In this document: one piece after another, positions 34,543 to 45,725 of the stretch
Position numbering within the stretch: position 1 is the stretch's first letter
How the letters are laid out: the number at the start of each line of letters is the position of its first letter
NCBI GenBank assembly: GCA_039889245.1
Contig: JAZGVH010000002.1
Coordinates: forward strand, 434,001-498,000
DNA from: Dermatophilaceae bacterium Soc4.6
GTDB lineage: Bacteria; Actinomycetota; Actinomycetes; Actinomycetales; Dermatophilaceae
Direction: 5' to 3'
DNA: 64,000 nt
Translations under genes and position numbers: made by a program
The notes under the pieces: generated by a model
Databases searched by the model: none
Seen by the model: only the letters and a program-made list of their open reading frames with translations
What the model was told of the DNA's origin: nothing

Positions 34543-35940
34543 TCAGAGGTTGATCATGTGGCCGGCGATTCCCTCGACGGCCTCCTTCATCGCCTCGGAC
34601 AGGGTGGGGTGCGCGAAGACGTTGCGGGCGACCTCGTCGGCCGTCAGGTCCCACTTCTGGGCCAGGGTGAGGGCCGGGAGCAGCTCGGTGACCTCGGGGC
34701 CGATCAGGTGGGCGCCGACGATCTCGTTGTGGGCCGCGTCGGCGATGATCTTGACGAAGCCGACACCCTCGGCCATGCCGCGGGCCTTGCCGTTGGCCGA
34801 GAAGGGGAACTGGGCGACCTTGACGTCGTAGCCCCTCTCCCTGGCCTGCGCCTCGGTGTAGCCGAAGGAGGCGATCTGCGGCTGGCAGAAGGTCGCTCGC
34901 GGGATCATGTCGAAGTCGATCTCGACCGTCTCGGCGCCGGCGATGGTCTCGGCCGCGATGACGCCCATGGCCTCGGCCGTGTGGGCGAGCATCAGCTTGG
35001 CCGTCACGTCGCCGATCGCGTAGACGCCCGGCACGTTGGTGCGGCCACGGGCGTCGACCGCGATCGCGCCGCGCTCGGTGAGCTCGACGCCGGTCGTCTC
35101 GAGGCCGTAGCCCTCGACGCGGGCAGCGAAGCCGATGGCCTGCATGACCTTGTCAGCCTCGAGCACCTGCTGGTCACCGCCTGCGGCGGGGCTGACCGTC
35201 ACCCTGACCGTGTCGCCGGTGTCGTCGATCGACTCGACCTTGGTCGAGAGCATGACCTTGACGCCCAGCTTCTTGTACTGCTTGAGCAGCTCCTTGGACA
35301 CGTCGGCGTCCTCGGTCGGCACCATCCGGTCGAGGAACTCGACGATGGTCACGTCGACCCCGAAGTTCTTCAGCACGTAGGCGAACTCGACGCCGATGGC
35401 ACCGGAGCCAGCGATGATGATCGAGCCGGGGAGCTGGTCGGTGAGGATCTGCTCCTCGTAGGTCACGACCCGCTCGGAGAGCGAGGTCCCGGGGATGAGC
35501 CGCGTGGTCGCGCCGGTCGCGATGATCAAGGACTCACCGGTCACCGAGCGGCGCGACCCATCGGTCAGCACGACGTCGAGCGACGTGGGGCCGGTGAGCG
35601 TGGCCTTGCCCTCGATCTCCTGGATCTTGTTCTTCTTCATCAGGTAGTGCACGCCCTTGGCGCTCGCGTCGGCGACCTGACGGCTGCGCGCGTGGGTCGG
35701 GCCGAACGCCATCGTGGCGTCACCCTCGATCCCGAAGGTCTTCTTCTCGTGGGTGATGATGTGCGAGATCTCGGCATTGCGCAGGAGCGCCTTGCTGGGG
35801 ATGCACCCGACGTTGAGGCACACCCCGCCCCAGTACTTCTCCTCGACGATCACCACGGACTTACCGAGCTGGGCCGCCCGGATCGCCGCGACGTAACCAC
35901 CGGGACCTGCACCGAGCACCACGACATCGAAATCAGCCAT
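34543..35940 (-). CDS. lpdA: dihydrolipoyl dehydrogenase
   Basis: A 465-residue E3 subunit of 2-oxo acid dehydrogenases. FAD motif [20 protein letters not shown] near residue 6, redox disulfide [16 protein letters not shown] near 40-45, NAD motif [16 protein letters not shown] near 175, [18 protein letters not shown] near 305, and the C-terminal [15 protein letters not shown] with the catalytic His. ATG 35940 (MADFDVV) is chosen over GTG 35949 because homology begins at once. No E1/E2 genes are adjacent, so it probably serves several complexes. Confidence 0.96.
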   Translation of the reverse strand: MADFDVVVLGAGPGGYVAAIRAAQLGKSVVIVEEKYWGGVCLNVGCIPSKALLRNAEISHIITHEKKTFGIEGDATMAFGPTHARSRQVADASAKGVHYLMKKNKIQEIEGKATLTGPTSLDVVLTDGSRRSVTGESLIIATGATTRLIPGTSLSERVVTYEEQILTDQLPGSIIIAGSGAIGVEFAYVLKNFGVDVTIVEFLDRMVPTEDADVSKELLKQYKKLGVKVMLSTKVESIDDTGDTVRVTVSPAAGGDQQVLEADKVMQAIGFAARVEGYGLETTGVELTERGAIAVDARGRTNVPGVYAIGDVTAKLMLAHTAEAMGVIAAETIAGAETVEIDFDMIPRATFCQPQIASFGYTEAQARERGYDVKVAQFPFSANGKARGMAEGVGFVKIIADAAHNEIVGAHLIGPEVTELLPALTLAQKWDLTADEVARNVFAHPTLSEAMKEAVEGIAGHMINL

Positions 35941-35983
35941 GTCCTCCACCCTAGAGGACCGCGACGACCCGACCTGACGGGGC

Positions 35984-36796
35984 TCAGCGGCTGGTCGCCC
36001 GCCGGTACTGCCAGCTCGCCAGCGGGACGAAGACGACGAGGATCGCCACCGCCCAGAGCAGCGTGTAGAGCTCGGGGTGGACCAGCGCCCAGGCGTCGGT
36101 CGGGGGTGCGTTGGGATTGGGATCGGGGTTGCCGAAGAGCTGGCGGGCGGCCAGCGTGACGGCGGAGACGGGATTCCACTCGGCGAAGGCCTGCAGCGGG
36201 CCGGGCAGCGACGAGAGCGGCACGAAGGTGTTCGCGACGAAGGTCAGCGGGAAGATCACGATGAACGAGGCGTTGTTGACCACCTCGGGACTCGGCACCA
36301 GCATGCCGATCCAGGCCATGATCCAGCTGAACGCGTAGGCGAAGAGCAGGAGCAGCAGGAACCCGAGCAGGGCCTCCGCGACCGAGGTGCGGATCCTCCA
36401 CCCCACCACCAGCCCGGTCAGGCTCATGACCACCAGGACGATGACGTTGTTGACGACGTCGGACAGGGTGCGGCCGAAGAGCACCGCCGACCCCGACATC
36501 GGCAGCGACCGGAAGCGGTCGATGATCCCCTTCTTGACGTCCTCGGCCAGTCCGGCGCCGGTGATGGTGGCCCCGAACACCACCGTCTGGGCGAAGATCC
36601 CCGCGATGAGGAACTCACGGTAGGCCGCTCCCCCGTCCGCGGTCGAGATGGCCCCCCCGAAGACGTAGGAGAAGAGCAGCACGAACATGATCGGCTGGAG
36701 CGTGGTGAACACCAGCAGGTCGGGCACCCGCTTGATCTTGATCAGGTTGCGCTTGGCAACGACGAGTCCGTCGGCCACGGCGTCGAGGGCGCTCAT
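35984..36796 (-). CDS. ABC-2 type exporter permease (DrrB-like)
   Basis: A 270-residue membrane protein with six hydrophobic segments and the ABC-2 signature region [20 protein letters not shown] near 105. [27 protein letters not shown] (about 205-230) is typical of DrrB-type drug exporters. ATG overlaps the stop of the ATPase gene as ATGA, so the two subunits are coupled. Confidence 0.9.
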   Translation of the reverse strand: MSALDAVADGLVVAKRNLIKIKRVPDLLVFTTLQPIMFVLLFSYVFGGAISTADGGAAYREFLIAGIFAQTVVFGATITGAGLAEDVKKGIIDRFRSLPMSGSAVLFGRTLSDVVNNVIVLVVMSLTGLVVGWRIRTSVAEALLGFLLLLLFAYAFSWIMAWIGMLVPSPEVVNNASFIVIFPLTFVANTFVPLSSLPGPLQAFAEWNPVSAVTLAARQLFGNPDPNPNAPPTDAWALVHPELYTLLWAVAILVVFVPLASWQYRRATSR

Positions 36797-37824
36797 CGGC
36801 TCTGCTCCTTGGTGGTGGCCCGGTTGGCCGGGGCGGCCGGGTCGGCCGGGGAGGCCTCGGCCTCGTGCCCGGTCAGGGTGAGGAACACGTCGTCGAGGGT
36901 GGGGCGGCGCAGCCCGACGTCGTCGACACCGATGCCGGCGGCGTCGAGCCGCCGGAGACCGTCCATGAGGACCGCCGGGCCGCCGGAGACGGGCACCATC
37001 ACCCGTCGCACCTGCGTGTCGACGCTGGCCCTCGCGCCGGTCGCCGCCAGGGCCCCGAGCAGCTGCCTCGCCTCGTCGAGCCGGGAGGGGTCGCTGACGG
37101 TGACCTCCAGCCGCTCTCCCCCGACCTGGCTCTTGAGCTCGTCAGCCGTGCCCTGCGCGATCACCTTGCCGTGGTCGATGACCACGATGGAGTCACAGAG
37201 CCGGTCGGCCTCCTCGAGGTACTGGGTCGTCAGCAGCAGCGTGGTGCCGCCAGCGACCAGACCCGCGATGACGTCCCACATGTCAGTGCGGCTGCGGGGG
37301 TCGAGCCCCGTCGTCGGCTCGTCGAGGAAGAGGACCGGCGGGTCGGCGACCAGCGCGCCGGCCAGGTCGAGGCGGCGGCGCATGCCCCCCGAGTAGGTCT
37401 TGGACGGCCGGTCGCCCGCGTCCTCGAGGTTGAACTGGGCCAGCAGCTCGCGAGCCCGCTCGCGGGCCCGACGGCGCCCGAGGTGGTAGAGCCGGCCGAT
37501 CATGTCGAGGTTCTCGAAGCCCGTGAGGTACTCGTCGACCGCGGCGTACTGGCCCGACAGCCCGATCTTGCGGCGGACCCCGCGCGGGTCAGCCAGGACG
37601 TCGATGCCGGCCACGCTGGCCTCCCCCGAGTCGGGGCGCAGGAGCGTCGTCAGCACCCGCACGGTGGTCGTCTTGCCGGCCCCGTTGGGCCCGAGCAGAC
37701 CGAGGACCGTGCCGGTCGGCACGCTGAGGTCGACCCCGTCGAGGGCGGTGACGGCGCCATACTTCTTGACGAGGCCACGGGCCTGCACCGCCGGCACGGC
37801 GGTGGGGCTGGTCTGAGGGGACAT
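36793..37824 (-). CDS. ABC exporter ATPase (DrrA-like)
   Basis: A 343-residue ATP-binding subunit. Walker A is LLGPNGAGKTTTVRVLTTLL near 47, Q-loop GLSGQYAAVDE near 90, signature YSGGMRRRLDLAGAL near 147, Walker B PVLFLDEPTTGLDP near 168 and H-loop replaced by Gln in LLTTQYLEEADRL, which is normal for DrrA proteins. A C-terminal extension of about 110 residues (DUF4162-like) ends the protein. With the permease it should export a hydrophobic compound, possibly a drug. Confidence 0.92.
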   Translation of the reverse strand: MSPQTSPTAVPAVQARGLVKKYGAVTALDGVDLSVPTGTVLGLLGPNGAGKTTTVRVLTTLLRPDSGEASVAGIDVLADPRGVRRKIGLSGQYAAVDEYLTGFENLDMIGRLYHLGRRRARERARELLAQFNLEDAGDRPSKTYSGGMRRRLDLAGALVADPPVLFLDEPTTGLDPRSRTDMWDVIAGLVAGGTTLLLTTQYLEEADRLCDSIVVIDHGKVIAQGTADELKSQVGGERLEVTVSDPSRLDEARQLLGALAATGARASVDTQVRRVMVPVSGGPAVLMDGLRRLDAAGIGVDDVGLRRPTLDDVFLTLTGHEAEASPADPAAPANRATTKEQSR

Positions 37825-37959
37825 GCGGGAACCGTATCGGTCACCCCCGACACCGGCATCGGGATGCTTTCTGGCCGCACGACGCGGCGAGTCGGGAGTA
37901 TGTTTCGGTCTCGACGGTCACGACGACGTGTCCCGTCACCCGAACGGAAGGTCCCCCTG

Positions 37960-38280
37960 ATGTCCCCTGCCGCCCCCGCCGGGCGCCCGAGCGCACACGA
38001 GGCGCCTCCGGCGAACCGGAAGCTGCTCGCCGTCGCCGGTGTGCTCCTCGCGCTGCCCGTGATCGCCCTGCTGCTCGTCGGCACCTACGCCCGCAAGGAC
38101 CCGACGCTCTTCGGCTTCCCCTTCTTCATCTGGTACCAGTTCCTCTGGGTCTTCCTCTGCTCCGGATGCACGTACGCCGCCTACCGGATCGGTCTGGTCG
38201 CGCGTCCGCACCGGCCGATGACGCCGGACGGCACCGCCTTCGTCGACGGACCCACGGCCACGGACGGGGGCCGGCGATGA
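37960..38280 (+). CDS. DUF3311 family small subunit of a solute symporter
   Basis: A 106-residue protein with two hydrophobic segments: KLLAVAGVLLALPVIALLLVG and GFPFFIWYQFLWVFLCSG. This two-helix form with FPFFIWYQF is the DUF3311 mark. These proteins are almost always encoded beside a sodium:solute symporter, as here, and are thought to be an accessory subunit. The stop overlaps the symporter start (ATGA). Confidence 0.88.
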   Translation: MSPAAPAGRPSAHEAPPANRKLLAVAGVLLALPVIALLLVGTYARKDPTLFGFPFFIWYQFLWVFLCSGCTYAAYRIGLVARPHRPMTPDGTAFVDGPTATDGGRR

Positions 38281-39938
38281 AGACGGGCGTCAACGTCGTC
38301 GCGCTGACCGTGCTCATCGTCCTGTTCGTCATCGTCGCGGTGATGGGCTTCTACGCCTCCCGCTGGCGACGGCCGACGAGCATGGAGAGCCTCGACGAGT
38401 GGGGCCTCGGTGGCCGCAGCTTCGGCACCTGGGTGACATGGTTCCTCCTCGGAGGCGACCTCTACACGGCCTACACGTTCATCGCCGTGCCCGCGGCGAT
38501 GTTCAGCGCCGGAGCGGTCAGCGGCTTCTTCGCCGTGCCCTACACGATCGTCCTCTACCCGATCATCTTCGTCTTCATGGCGCGGCTGTGGTCGGTCAGC
38601 CACCGGCACGGCTACGTCACACCGGCCGACTTCGTCTCCGGCCGACACGGCTCGCGGGCGCTGTCGCTCGCGGTGGCCGTGACGGGCTTCGTGGCGACGA
38701 TGCCCTACATCGCGCTGCAGCTCGTCGGCATCCAGGCGGTGCTCGAGGTCTCGGGCGTCGGCGGCACCGGCAACCTGGTGGCGCGCGACCTGCCGATCTT
38801 CATCGCCTTCCTCGTGCTGGCCCTCTACACCTACACCTCGGGGCTGCGGGCGCCGGCGATCATCGCCTTCGTCAAGGACATCCTCATCTACATCGTCATC
38901 ATCGTCGCCGTGATCTACCTGCCGTCGAAGGTCGGCGGCTGGAGCCACATCTTCGACGCGGCGCAACAGAAGATGGCGACCCCCAGCAAGGCCACCGGCA
39001 AGCCCACCGGGTCCTTCATCCCGACGTCGGCACAGTTCTGGTCCTACGCCTCGCTGGCCCTGGGCTCGGCGATGGCGCTGTTCATGTACCCCCACTCGAT
39101 CACCGCGACCCTGTCGTCCAAGAGCCGCAACACGATCCGCCGCAACGCCGCGATCCTGCCCGCCTACTCCTTCGTGCTCGGCTTGCTCGCCCTGCTCGGC
39201 TGGGTGGCGATCGCGGCCGGCACCAAGCCGATCGGGCTCGACGGCAAGCCCAACGCGCAGCTCGTGATCCCCCAGCTCTTCGAGGACATGTTCCCGGCCT
39301 GGTTCGCGGGAGTCGCCTTCGCGGCCGTCGCCATCGGCGCCCTCGTGCCGGCGGCGATCATGTCGATCGCCGCCGCCAACACCTTCACCCGCAACATCTA
39401 CAAGGAGTGGATCAACCCGTCGGCGACCGTGAAGGAGGAGGCGCGCGTCTCGAAGCTCGCGTCGCTGGGGGTCAAGGCCTTCGCCCTGGTCTTCGTGCTG
39501 CTGCTCGACAAGCAGAACGCCATCAACTTCCAGCTGCTGGGCGGCATCTGGATCCTCCAGACCTTCCCGGCCATCGTCTTCAGCCTCTACACGCGGTGGT
39601 TCCACCGCTACGCCCTGCTCACCGGCTGGGCCATCGGCATGGTCTACGGCACGGTCAAGGCGTACGGCGTCTCGTCCGCCACCACCGCGCACTTCGGCGG
39701 CTCGCTCGCTGCGGTCGACGGCTGGGGCCAGCTGGGCTACATCGCGGTCACCGCCTTCGCCCTCAACGTCGTCGTCGCGGTCGTCGTCACCCTGGTGCTG
39801 CGAGCGACCGGGGCGTCGGCAGGCACCGACGAGACGATCCCTGCCGACTACTTCGCCGACGAGGGTGACCCCCGGGTCGACAAGACGGCGGGGTCGGGCG
39901 CGGCTGCTGGGTCGACGGAGAGGGCGGCCAGGACGTAG
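38277..39938 (+). CDS. sodium:solute symporter, MctP-like monocarboxylate transporter
   Basis: A 553-residue SSS-family membrane protein with about 13 hydrophobic segments. LDEWGLGGRSFGTWVTWFLLGGD near residue 40-60 and RHGYVTPADFVSGRHGSRALS near 110-130 resemble MctP monocarboxylate permeases. AAAIMSIAAANTFTRNIYKE-like text (ALVPAAIMSIAAANTFTRNI near 365) is a family signature. It probably imports small organic acids with sodium or protons. It works with the DUF3311 protein. The soluble C-tail (about 520-553) is Ala/Gly-rich. Confidence 0.9.
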   Translation: MKTGVNVVALTVLIVLFVIVAVMGFYASRWRRPTSMESLDEWGLGGRSFGTWVTWFLLGGDLYTAYTFIAVPAAMFSAGAVSGFFAVPYTIVLYPIIFVFMARLWSVSHRHGYVTPADFVSGRHGSRALSLAVAVTGFVATMPYIALQLVGIQAVLEVSGVGGTGNLVARDLPIFIAFLVLALYTYTSGLRAPAIIAFVKDILIYIVIIVAVIYLPSKVGGWSHIFDAAQQKMATPSKATGKPTGSFIPTSAQFWSYASLALGSAMALFMYPHSITATLSSKSRNTIRRNAAILPAYSFVLGLLALLGWVAIAAGTKPIGLDGKPNAQLVIPQLFEDMFPAWFAGVAFAAVAIGALVPAAIMSIAAANTFTRNIYKEWINPSATVKEEARVSKLASLGVKAFALVFVLLLDKQNAINFQLLGGIWILQTFPAIVFSLYTRWFHRYALLTGWAIGMVYGTVKAYGVSSATTAHFGGSLAAVDGWGQLGYIAVTAFALNVVVAVVVTLVLRATGASAGTDETIPADYFADEGDPRVDKTAGSGAAAGSTERAART

Positions 39939-39987
39939 CCGCGCGCCACACCGGCGGGGTGTCGGTCGCTCGGGCTAGCGTGTGGCC

Positions 39988-41466
39988 ATGGCGACGACTC
40001 TCCCCACCTCGACAGCCCCCGCCCCGCGGGCGACCGTCGTCGAGACCAACGGTCTCGACGTCATCGCCGAGTCGGAACGGCGCGGCACGCCGCGCACCCT
40101 GTTCTGGCCGTGGTTCGCCTCCAACATCTCGGTCCTCGGCATCCCCTACGGGGCCTACGTCCTCGGCTTCGGGCTGTCGTTCTGGCAGGCCGTGGGTGCC
40201 TCGGTCGTCGGCATCGTGGCGTCGTTCCTGCTCTGTGGCTTCGTCTCGCTCGCGGGCAAGCGGGGATCGGCGCCCACGATGGTGCTGTCGCGGGCATCGT
40301 TCGGGCTGCAGGGAAACAAGCTGCCGTCGCTCGTCTCGTGGTTGCTGACGGTCGGGTGGGAGACGGTGCTCGTCGTGCTCGCGACGCTGGCGACCTCGAC
40401 GATCTTCGAGCGGCTGGGGGTCGGCGGGGGCACGGGCACCAAGGTGCTCGCGCTGCTGGTGATCGTGGCCGTGACGGTCACGGCCGGCATCTTCGGCTTC
40501 GACCTCATCATGCGGCTCCAGACCGGCATCACCGTGGCCACAGCGGTGCTCACGGTGGCCTACATGGCCCTGGCGGCCCCGCACATCCACTGGTCGACCG
40601 TCTCCGCGCTGCCCGGTGCGGCGCTGCCCGAGGTGGTCGGCGCCGTGGTGCTGCTCGTCACCGCCCTGGGCCTGGGGTGGGTCAACTGCGCCGCCGACTA
40701 CTCGCGCTACCTACCGCGGGGAGCGTCCAGCCGGGGCGTCGTCGGGTGGACCACCGTCGGCGCGTCGGTCGGCCCCGTCGTGCTGGTGGTCTTCGGGCTG
40801 CTGCTCACCGGCTCGGACGCCGACCTGTCGACCGCCGTGCAGAGCGACCCGATCGGGGCCTTGACCACCATCCTGCCCACGTGGTTCCTCGTGCCCTTCG
40901 CGGTCGTGGCCATCCTCGGGCTGCTCGGCGGCATCGTGCTCGACATCTACTCCTCGGGACTGTCCCTGCTCAGCCTGGGCGTGCCGGTCAGCCGGCCGGT
41001 GGCCGCGACGATCGACGGGGCCCTGATGACGGTCGGCGCCGTCGTCGTCGTCTTCTTCGCGAAGGACTTCGTCACGCCGTTCACCGGCTTCCTGATCACC
41101 ATGGGCGTGCCGATCGCCGCGTGGTGCGGCATCTTCCTCGCCGATCTCGCGCTGCGCCGCCGTGACTACGAGCAGCGCGACCTCGCCGACCCTCACGGCC
41201 GCTACGGCGCGGTCCGCTGGGAGTCGGTGGCGCTGATGGTCGTGGGCACCGCCGTGGGCTGGGGCCTGGTCGTCAACACCTACGCCGGGTGGCTGTCCTG
41301 GCAGGGCTTCCTGCTGGGACCGATCGGTGGCAAGGAGGGCACCTGGGCCTACGCCGGCCTGGGCGTGCTCGTCGCCCTGGCGATCGGCTTCGTCGGCACG
41401 CTGGTCGTCTCCCGGGGCGCCGTCCGTCGTCAGGAGCGACCGGCCGAGTCGTTCGTCGATGCCTGA
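39988..41466 (+). CDS. NCS1-family purine/cytosine permease
   Basis: A 492-residue transporter with about 12 hydrophobic segments. TLFWPWFASNISVLGIPYGA near residue 38 and GKRGSAPTMVLSRASFGLQG near 92 are NCS1 marks, as is NCAADYSRYLPRGAS near 230. The family imports cytosine, purines, allantoin, hydantoins or thiamine. ATG 39988 is preferred to GTG 39982. Its stop is overlapped by 8 bases by the next gene, so the hydrolase product may act on the imported substrate. Confidence 0.9.
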   Translation: MATTLPTSTAPAPRATVVETNGLDVIAESERRGTPRTLFWPWFASNISVLGIPYGAYVLGFGLSFWQAVGASVVGIVASFLLCGFVSLAGKRGSAPTMVLSRASFGLQGNKLPSLVSWLLTVGWETVLVVLATLATSTIFERLGVGGGTGTKVLALLVIVAVTVTAGIFGFDLIMRLQTGITVATAVLTVAYMALAAPHIHWSTVSALPGAALPEVVGAVVLLVTALGLGWVNCAADYSRYLPRGASSRGVVGWTTVGASVGPVVLVVFGLLLTGSDADLSTAVQSDPIGALTTILPTWFLVPFAVVAILGLLGGIVLDIYSSGLSLLSLGVPVSRPVAATIDGALMTVGAVVVVFFAKDFVTPFTGFLITMGVPIAAWCGIFLADLALRRRDYEQRDLADPHGRYGAVRWESVALMVVGTAVGWGLVVNTYAGWLSWQGFLLGPIGGKEGTWAYAGLGVLVALAIGFVGTLVVSRGAVRRQERPAESFVDA

Positions 41467-42025
41467 ACCCGTGGCGGCCGGAGGCTGCGAGGCCCTCGTG
41501 GTGGTCGACGCCCAGCACGTCTTCACCGACCCCGGCTCCGCGTGGGGCTCTCCCATGTGGGCCGCGGCGCGACCGCACCTGCTCAGCCGCCTGGCCGCCT
41601 ACGGCGAGCGGGCGGTGCTCACCCGCTACGTCGCGCCGTCGGCGCCCGCCGGTGCCTGGGTGGATTACTTCACCGACTGGCCCTGGGCCCTCGTGCCGCC
41701 TGACCACCCCCTCTACGCCCTGGCCCCGGAGGTCGCGCAGGTGGTGGATGGCCGACCGGTCGTCGAGCTGACGACCTTCGGCAAGTGGGGGCCCGAGCTG
41801 GCGGGGGCCCTGCGACAGGTCGGCGGGCGCGAACCGGTCCGCAGCGTCGAGGTGGTCGGTCTGGCGACCGACTGCTGCGTGGTCTCGACGGTGCTCGCGA
41901 TGGCCGACGCCGGCATCGCGGTCACCGTCACCGCGGAGGCCTGTGGTGGGTCGACTCCAAGCAACCACGAGCGGGCCCTGGCCCTCATGGAGCTCTACGC
42001 GCCACTCGTGACGGTCGTGCGCTGA
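41459..42025 (+). CDS. isochorismatase-family cysteine hydrolase
   Basis: A 188-residue hydrolase. The catalytic triad is visible: Asp in LVVVDAQHVFTD near 17, Lys in TTFGKWGPEL near 104, and Cys in VGLATDCCVVSTVLAMADAG near 140. Relatives act on nicotinamide, N-carbamoyl compounds, ureidoacrylate or isochorismate. Overlap with the NCS1 permease (ATGCCTGA) strongly suggests use of a nitrogenous compound brought in by that permease. Confidence 0.88.
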   Translation: MPEPVAAGGCEALVVVDAQHVFTDPGSAWGSPMWAAARPHLLSRLAAYGERAVLTRYVAPSAPAGAWVDYFTDWPWALVPPDHPLYALAPEVAQVVDGRPVVELTTFGKWGPELAGALRQVGGREPVRSVEVVGLATDCCVVSTVLAMADAGIAVTVTAEACGGSTPSNHERALALMELYAPLVTVVR

Positions 42026-42082
42026 GCACGGGCTCAGGGATGGCTGGGACGGACGTGACCCGGCCCCGGCCGGGATGGTGAG

Positions 42083-42115
42083 GTGACAGGACCTCATACA
42101 GTCCTGTAACTTACA
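42083..42115 (+). promoter_or_regulatory. candidate gntR promoter with embedded operator
   Basis: GTGACA (42083-42088) and TGTAAC (42105-42110), 16 bases apart, form a plausible -35/-10. The -10 lies inside a perfect 11-base palindrome TGTAACTTACA (42105-42115), typical of GntR-family operators. The ATG is at 42121, about where transcription would begin, so the message may be leaderless. The regulator would block its own polymerase. Inference only. Confidence 0.5.
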
Positions 42116-42120
42116 AGTTG

Positions 42121-43943
<1,823 letters not shown>

Positions 43944-43948
43944 TCCCC

Positions 43949-43978
43949 GGCCCCACTCGACGCAGGTGTCGCGGGGCC
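43949..43978 (+). terminator. rfbB terminator hairpin
   Basis: GGCCCC (43949-43954) pairs with GGGGCC (43973-43978), with an inner CGAC/GTCG pairing, shortly after the rfbB stop. From here to 44164 nothing else is recognised. Confidence 0.5.
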
Positions 43979-44164
43979 AGGCCTGTCAGCTGCAGGTGGT
44001 CGACGACGACCGAGCGCAGCTGCGCCGGGAGCACCGGCCCACTCTCGCGGGCCGGGGACCCACCCGCCCGATCCGCTTTTCCCCCCTTCTCCCGCGCGGG
44101 GGCGGCGACGTCCCTACGCTGGTGGGTGCCCCCCGTCCACCCCCCCCTCACGAGGACCGCCCCG

Positions 44165-44629
44165 ATGATCACGTTCGACCTCGACATCGACGCGCCGCTC
44201 GAGCGGGTGTGGGCTGTCTGGACCGACGCCGTGTCATGGCCCCGGTGGAACCCCACCGTCACCCGGGTCAAGCCCTTGGGCGGAGCGGCCGCCCTCGATC
44301 TGGGCTCGAGAGCCCGCCTCAAGCAGCCGCAGCTGCCCGCGAGCACCTGGACCGTGACCGTGTGGGAGCCGTTCAGCCAGTGGGAGTGGCAGGCCCGCAG
44401 CGCCGGGGTGACCACCGCCGCCCTGCACGAGCTGACCGACCTGGGTGGCGGACGGACCCACGTCGTGGCGACCGTGCTGCACACGGGCTTGCTCGCCGGT
44501 GCCGTCGGACGCCTCAGCGAGGGTCTGACCCGGCAGTACGTCGAGCGCGAGGTCGCCGCACTGGCTCGACGCTGCGAGGGCGGCTCCGACCTCGACCGCC
44601 GGATCCCGCCCGACGGCCTGCGCCGCTGA
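44165..44629 (+). CDS. SRPBCC (START-like) family protein
   Basis: A 154-residue helix-grip protein. ITFDLDIDAPLERVWAVWTD, SWPRWNPTVTRVKPLG and the C-terminal helix region RLSEGLTRQYVEREVAALAR follow the polyketide cyclase/SRPBCC layout, which binds hydrophobic ligands in a pocket. No catalytic residues can be assigned. ATG 44165 is chosen from the start of the first strand. Confidence 0.8.
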   Translation: MITFDLDIDAPLERVWAVWTDAVSWPRWNPTVTRVKPLGGAAALDLGSRARLKQPQLPASTWTVTVWEPFSQWEWQARSAGVTTAALHELTDLGGGRTHVVATVLHTGLLAGAVGRLSEGLTRQYVEREVAALARRCEGGSDLDRRIPPDGLRR

Positions 44630-44716
44630 GACCGCAGAGCCGAGCTGCACGGCCCCGGCCGGGTCAGCCGGCCTGCGCTGCGGCCACGGCGCGCGCGATC
44701 CGTTCCTGCTCGGGGC

Positions 44717-45139
44717 TCAGAGCTGGGGGAACCAGATGTCGATCTCGCGGGCAGCCGAGTCGGGAGAGTCGGAGCCGTGGACGATGTTCTGCTGCACCTT
44801 CAGGCCCCAGTCGCGGCCGAGGTCGCCCCGGATCGAGCCGGGAGCGGCGGCGGTCGGGTCGGTCGCTCCCGCGATGGCCCGGAAGCCCTCGATGCAGCGC
44901 TCGCCCTCGATGACGACGGCCGTCACCGGGCCGGAGGCCATGAAGTCGACGAGCGGCTCGTAGAAGGGCTTTCCCTCGTGCTCGGCGTAGTGCTGCGCGA
45001 GCCGCTCCCGGTCGGGGGTGAAGATGTCGAGGGCCACGAGCGTGTAGCCCTTGGCCTCGATGCGGCTGAGCACCTGGCCGGTGAGGCCACGGCGGAAGCC
45101 ATCGGGCTTGACGAGGACGAGCGAGCGTTCGGTGGTCAC
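44717..45139 (-). CDS. ndk: nucleoside diphosphate kinase
   Basis: A 140-residue NDK that transfers the gamma phosphate between nucleotides. ERSLVLVKPDGFRRGLTGQV, RIEAKGYTLVALDIF, SGPVTAVVIEGERCI, GSIRGDLGRDWGL, and the catalytic His in QNIVHGSDSPDSAAREI near residue 118. It follows DUF4233 by 22 bases, as in other actinobacteria (folC-DUF4233-ndk). Confidence 0.97.
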   Translation of the reverse strand: MTTERSLVLVKPDGFRRGLTGQVLSRIEAKGYTLVALDIFTPDRERLAQHYAEHEGKPFYEPLVDFMASGPVTAVVIEGERCIEGFRAIAGATDPTAAAPGSIRGDLGRDWGLKVQQNIVHGSDSPDSAAREIDIWFPQL

Positions 45140-45161
45140 CCGACAACCCTAGCGGCGGGGC

Positions 45162-45575
45162 TCAGGCTCCGGCGCCGCCGGGCTCGGCACCAGCGGCCTC
45201 GGCTCGCCGCCGCGCGTCCGTCACGTCGATCTTCGCGCCCTGCACGAGGCAGGTGACCCACATAGCCAGGAAGATCGCCCCCACGACGACCATCATCGGG
45301 AGCACGGCGCCGGCGACGAAGGTGCCGACCTGCACGAGCCAGCCGAGGGTCACGCCGTACGGACGGCGCATGGTGCCCGCCGCGAGCACGGCGAGCACGG
45401 CGAGCCCGACCCCCACCCAGAGGTACGCCGCACCGCGGGTGTCGCCCTGGGCGACCGCGATGCCGCGCGCGACGAGTGCCCCGAAGAAGACCGCGAGCGA
45501 CTGGCCGACGAGCACCGTCATGAGCATGCGAGAGGTGAACTTGCCGGTCTGCCCGTAGAGCGTCAGGCCCCGCAC
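45162..45575 (-). CDS. DUF4233 membrane protein
   Basis: A 137-residue protein with four hydrophobic segments: LMTVLVGQSLAVFFGALVA, YLWVGVGLAVLAVLAAGTM, LVQVGTFVAGAVLPMMVVVG and IFLAMWVTCLVQGAKI. DUF4233 proteins normally follow folC and precede ndk; their role is unknown. GTG 45575 has GGTGGAG at 6 bases. Here folC is separated from it by an amidase gene on the other strand, so it must have its own promoter. Confidence 0.85.
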   Translation of the reverse strand: MRGLTLYGQTGKFTSRMLMTVLVGQSLAVFFGALVARGIAVAQGDTRGAAYLWVGVGLAVLAVLAAGTMRRPYGVTLGWLVQVGTFVAGAVLPMMVVVGAIFLAMWVTCLVQGAKIDVTDARRRAEAAGAEPGGAGA

Positions 45576-45725
45576 GGTCGCTCCACCTCGCCAGTGTCCA
45601 TGCCATCGAGCGTATGCCGCCGGGCCCTCCTCCGCTGCGCGGGGTCGGAGCAGTGGCGCAGTGGACCGCAGATCGTCGGCGCGACTGCTTTCCGGACCGG
45701 GCCGGCCGTGTGCCACAGTCCCCCC

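Noticed and set aside
43944-44164. Small ORFs between rfbB and the SRPBCC gene
   Set aside because: Overlapping frames have no ribosome site or conserved pattern; only the hairpin at 43949-43978 is supported.
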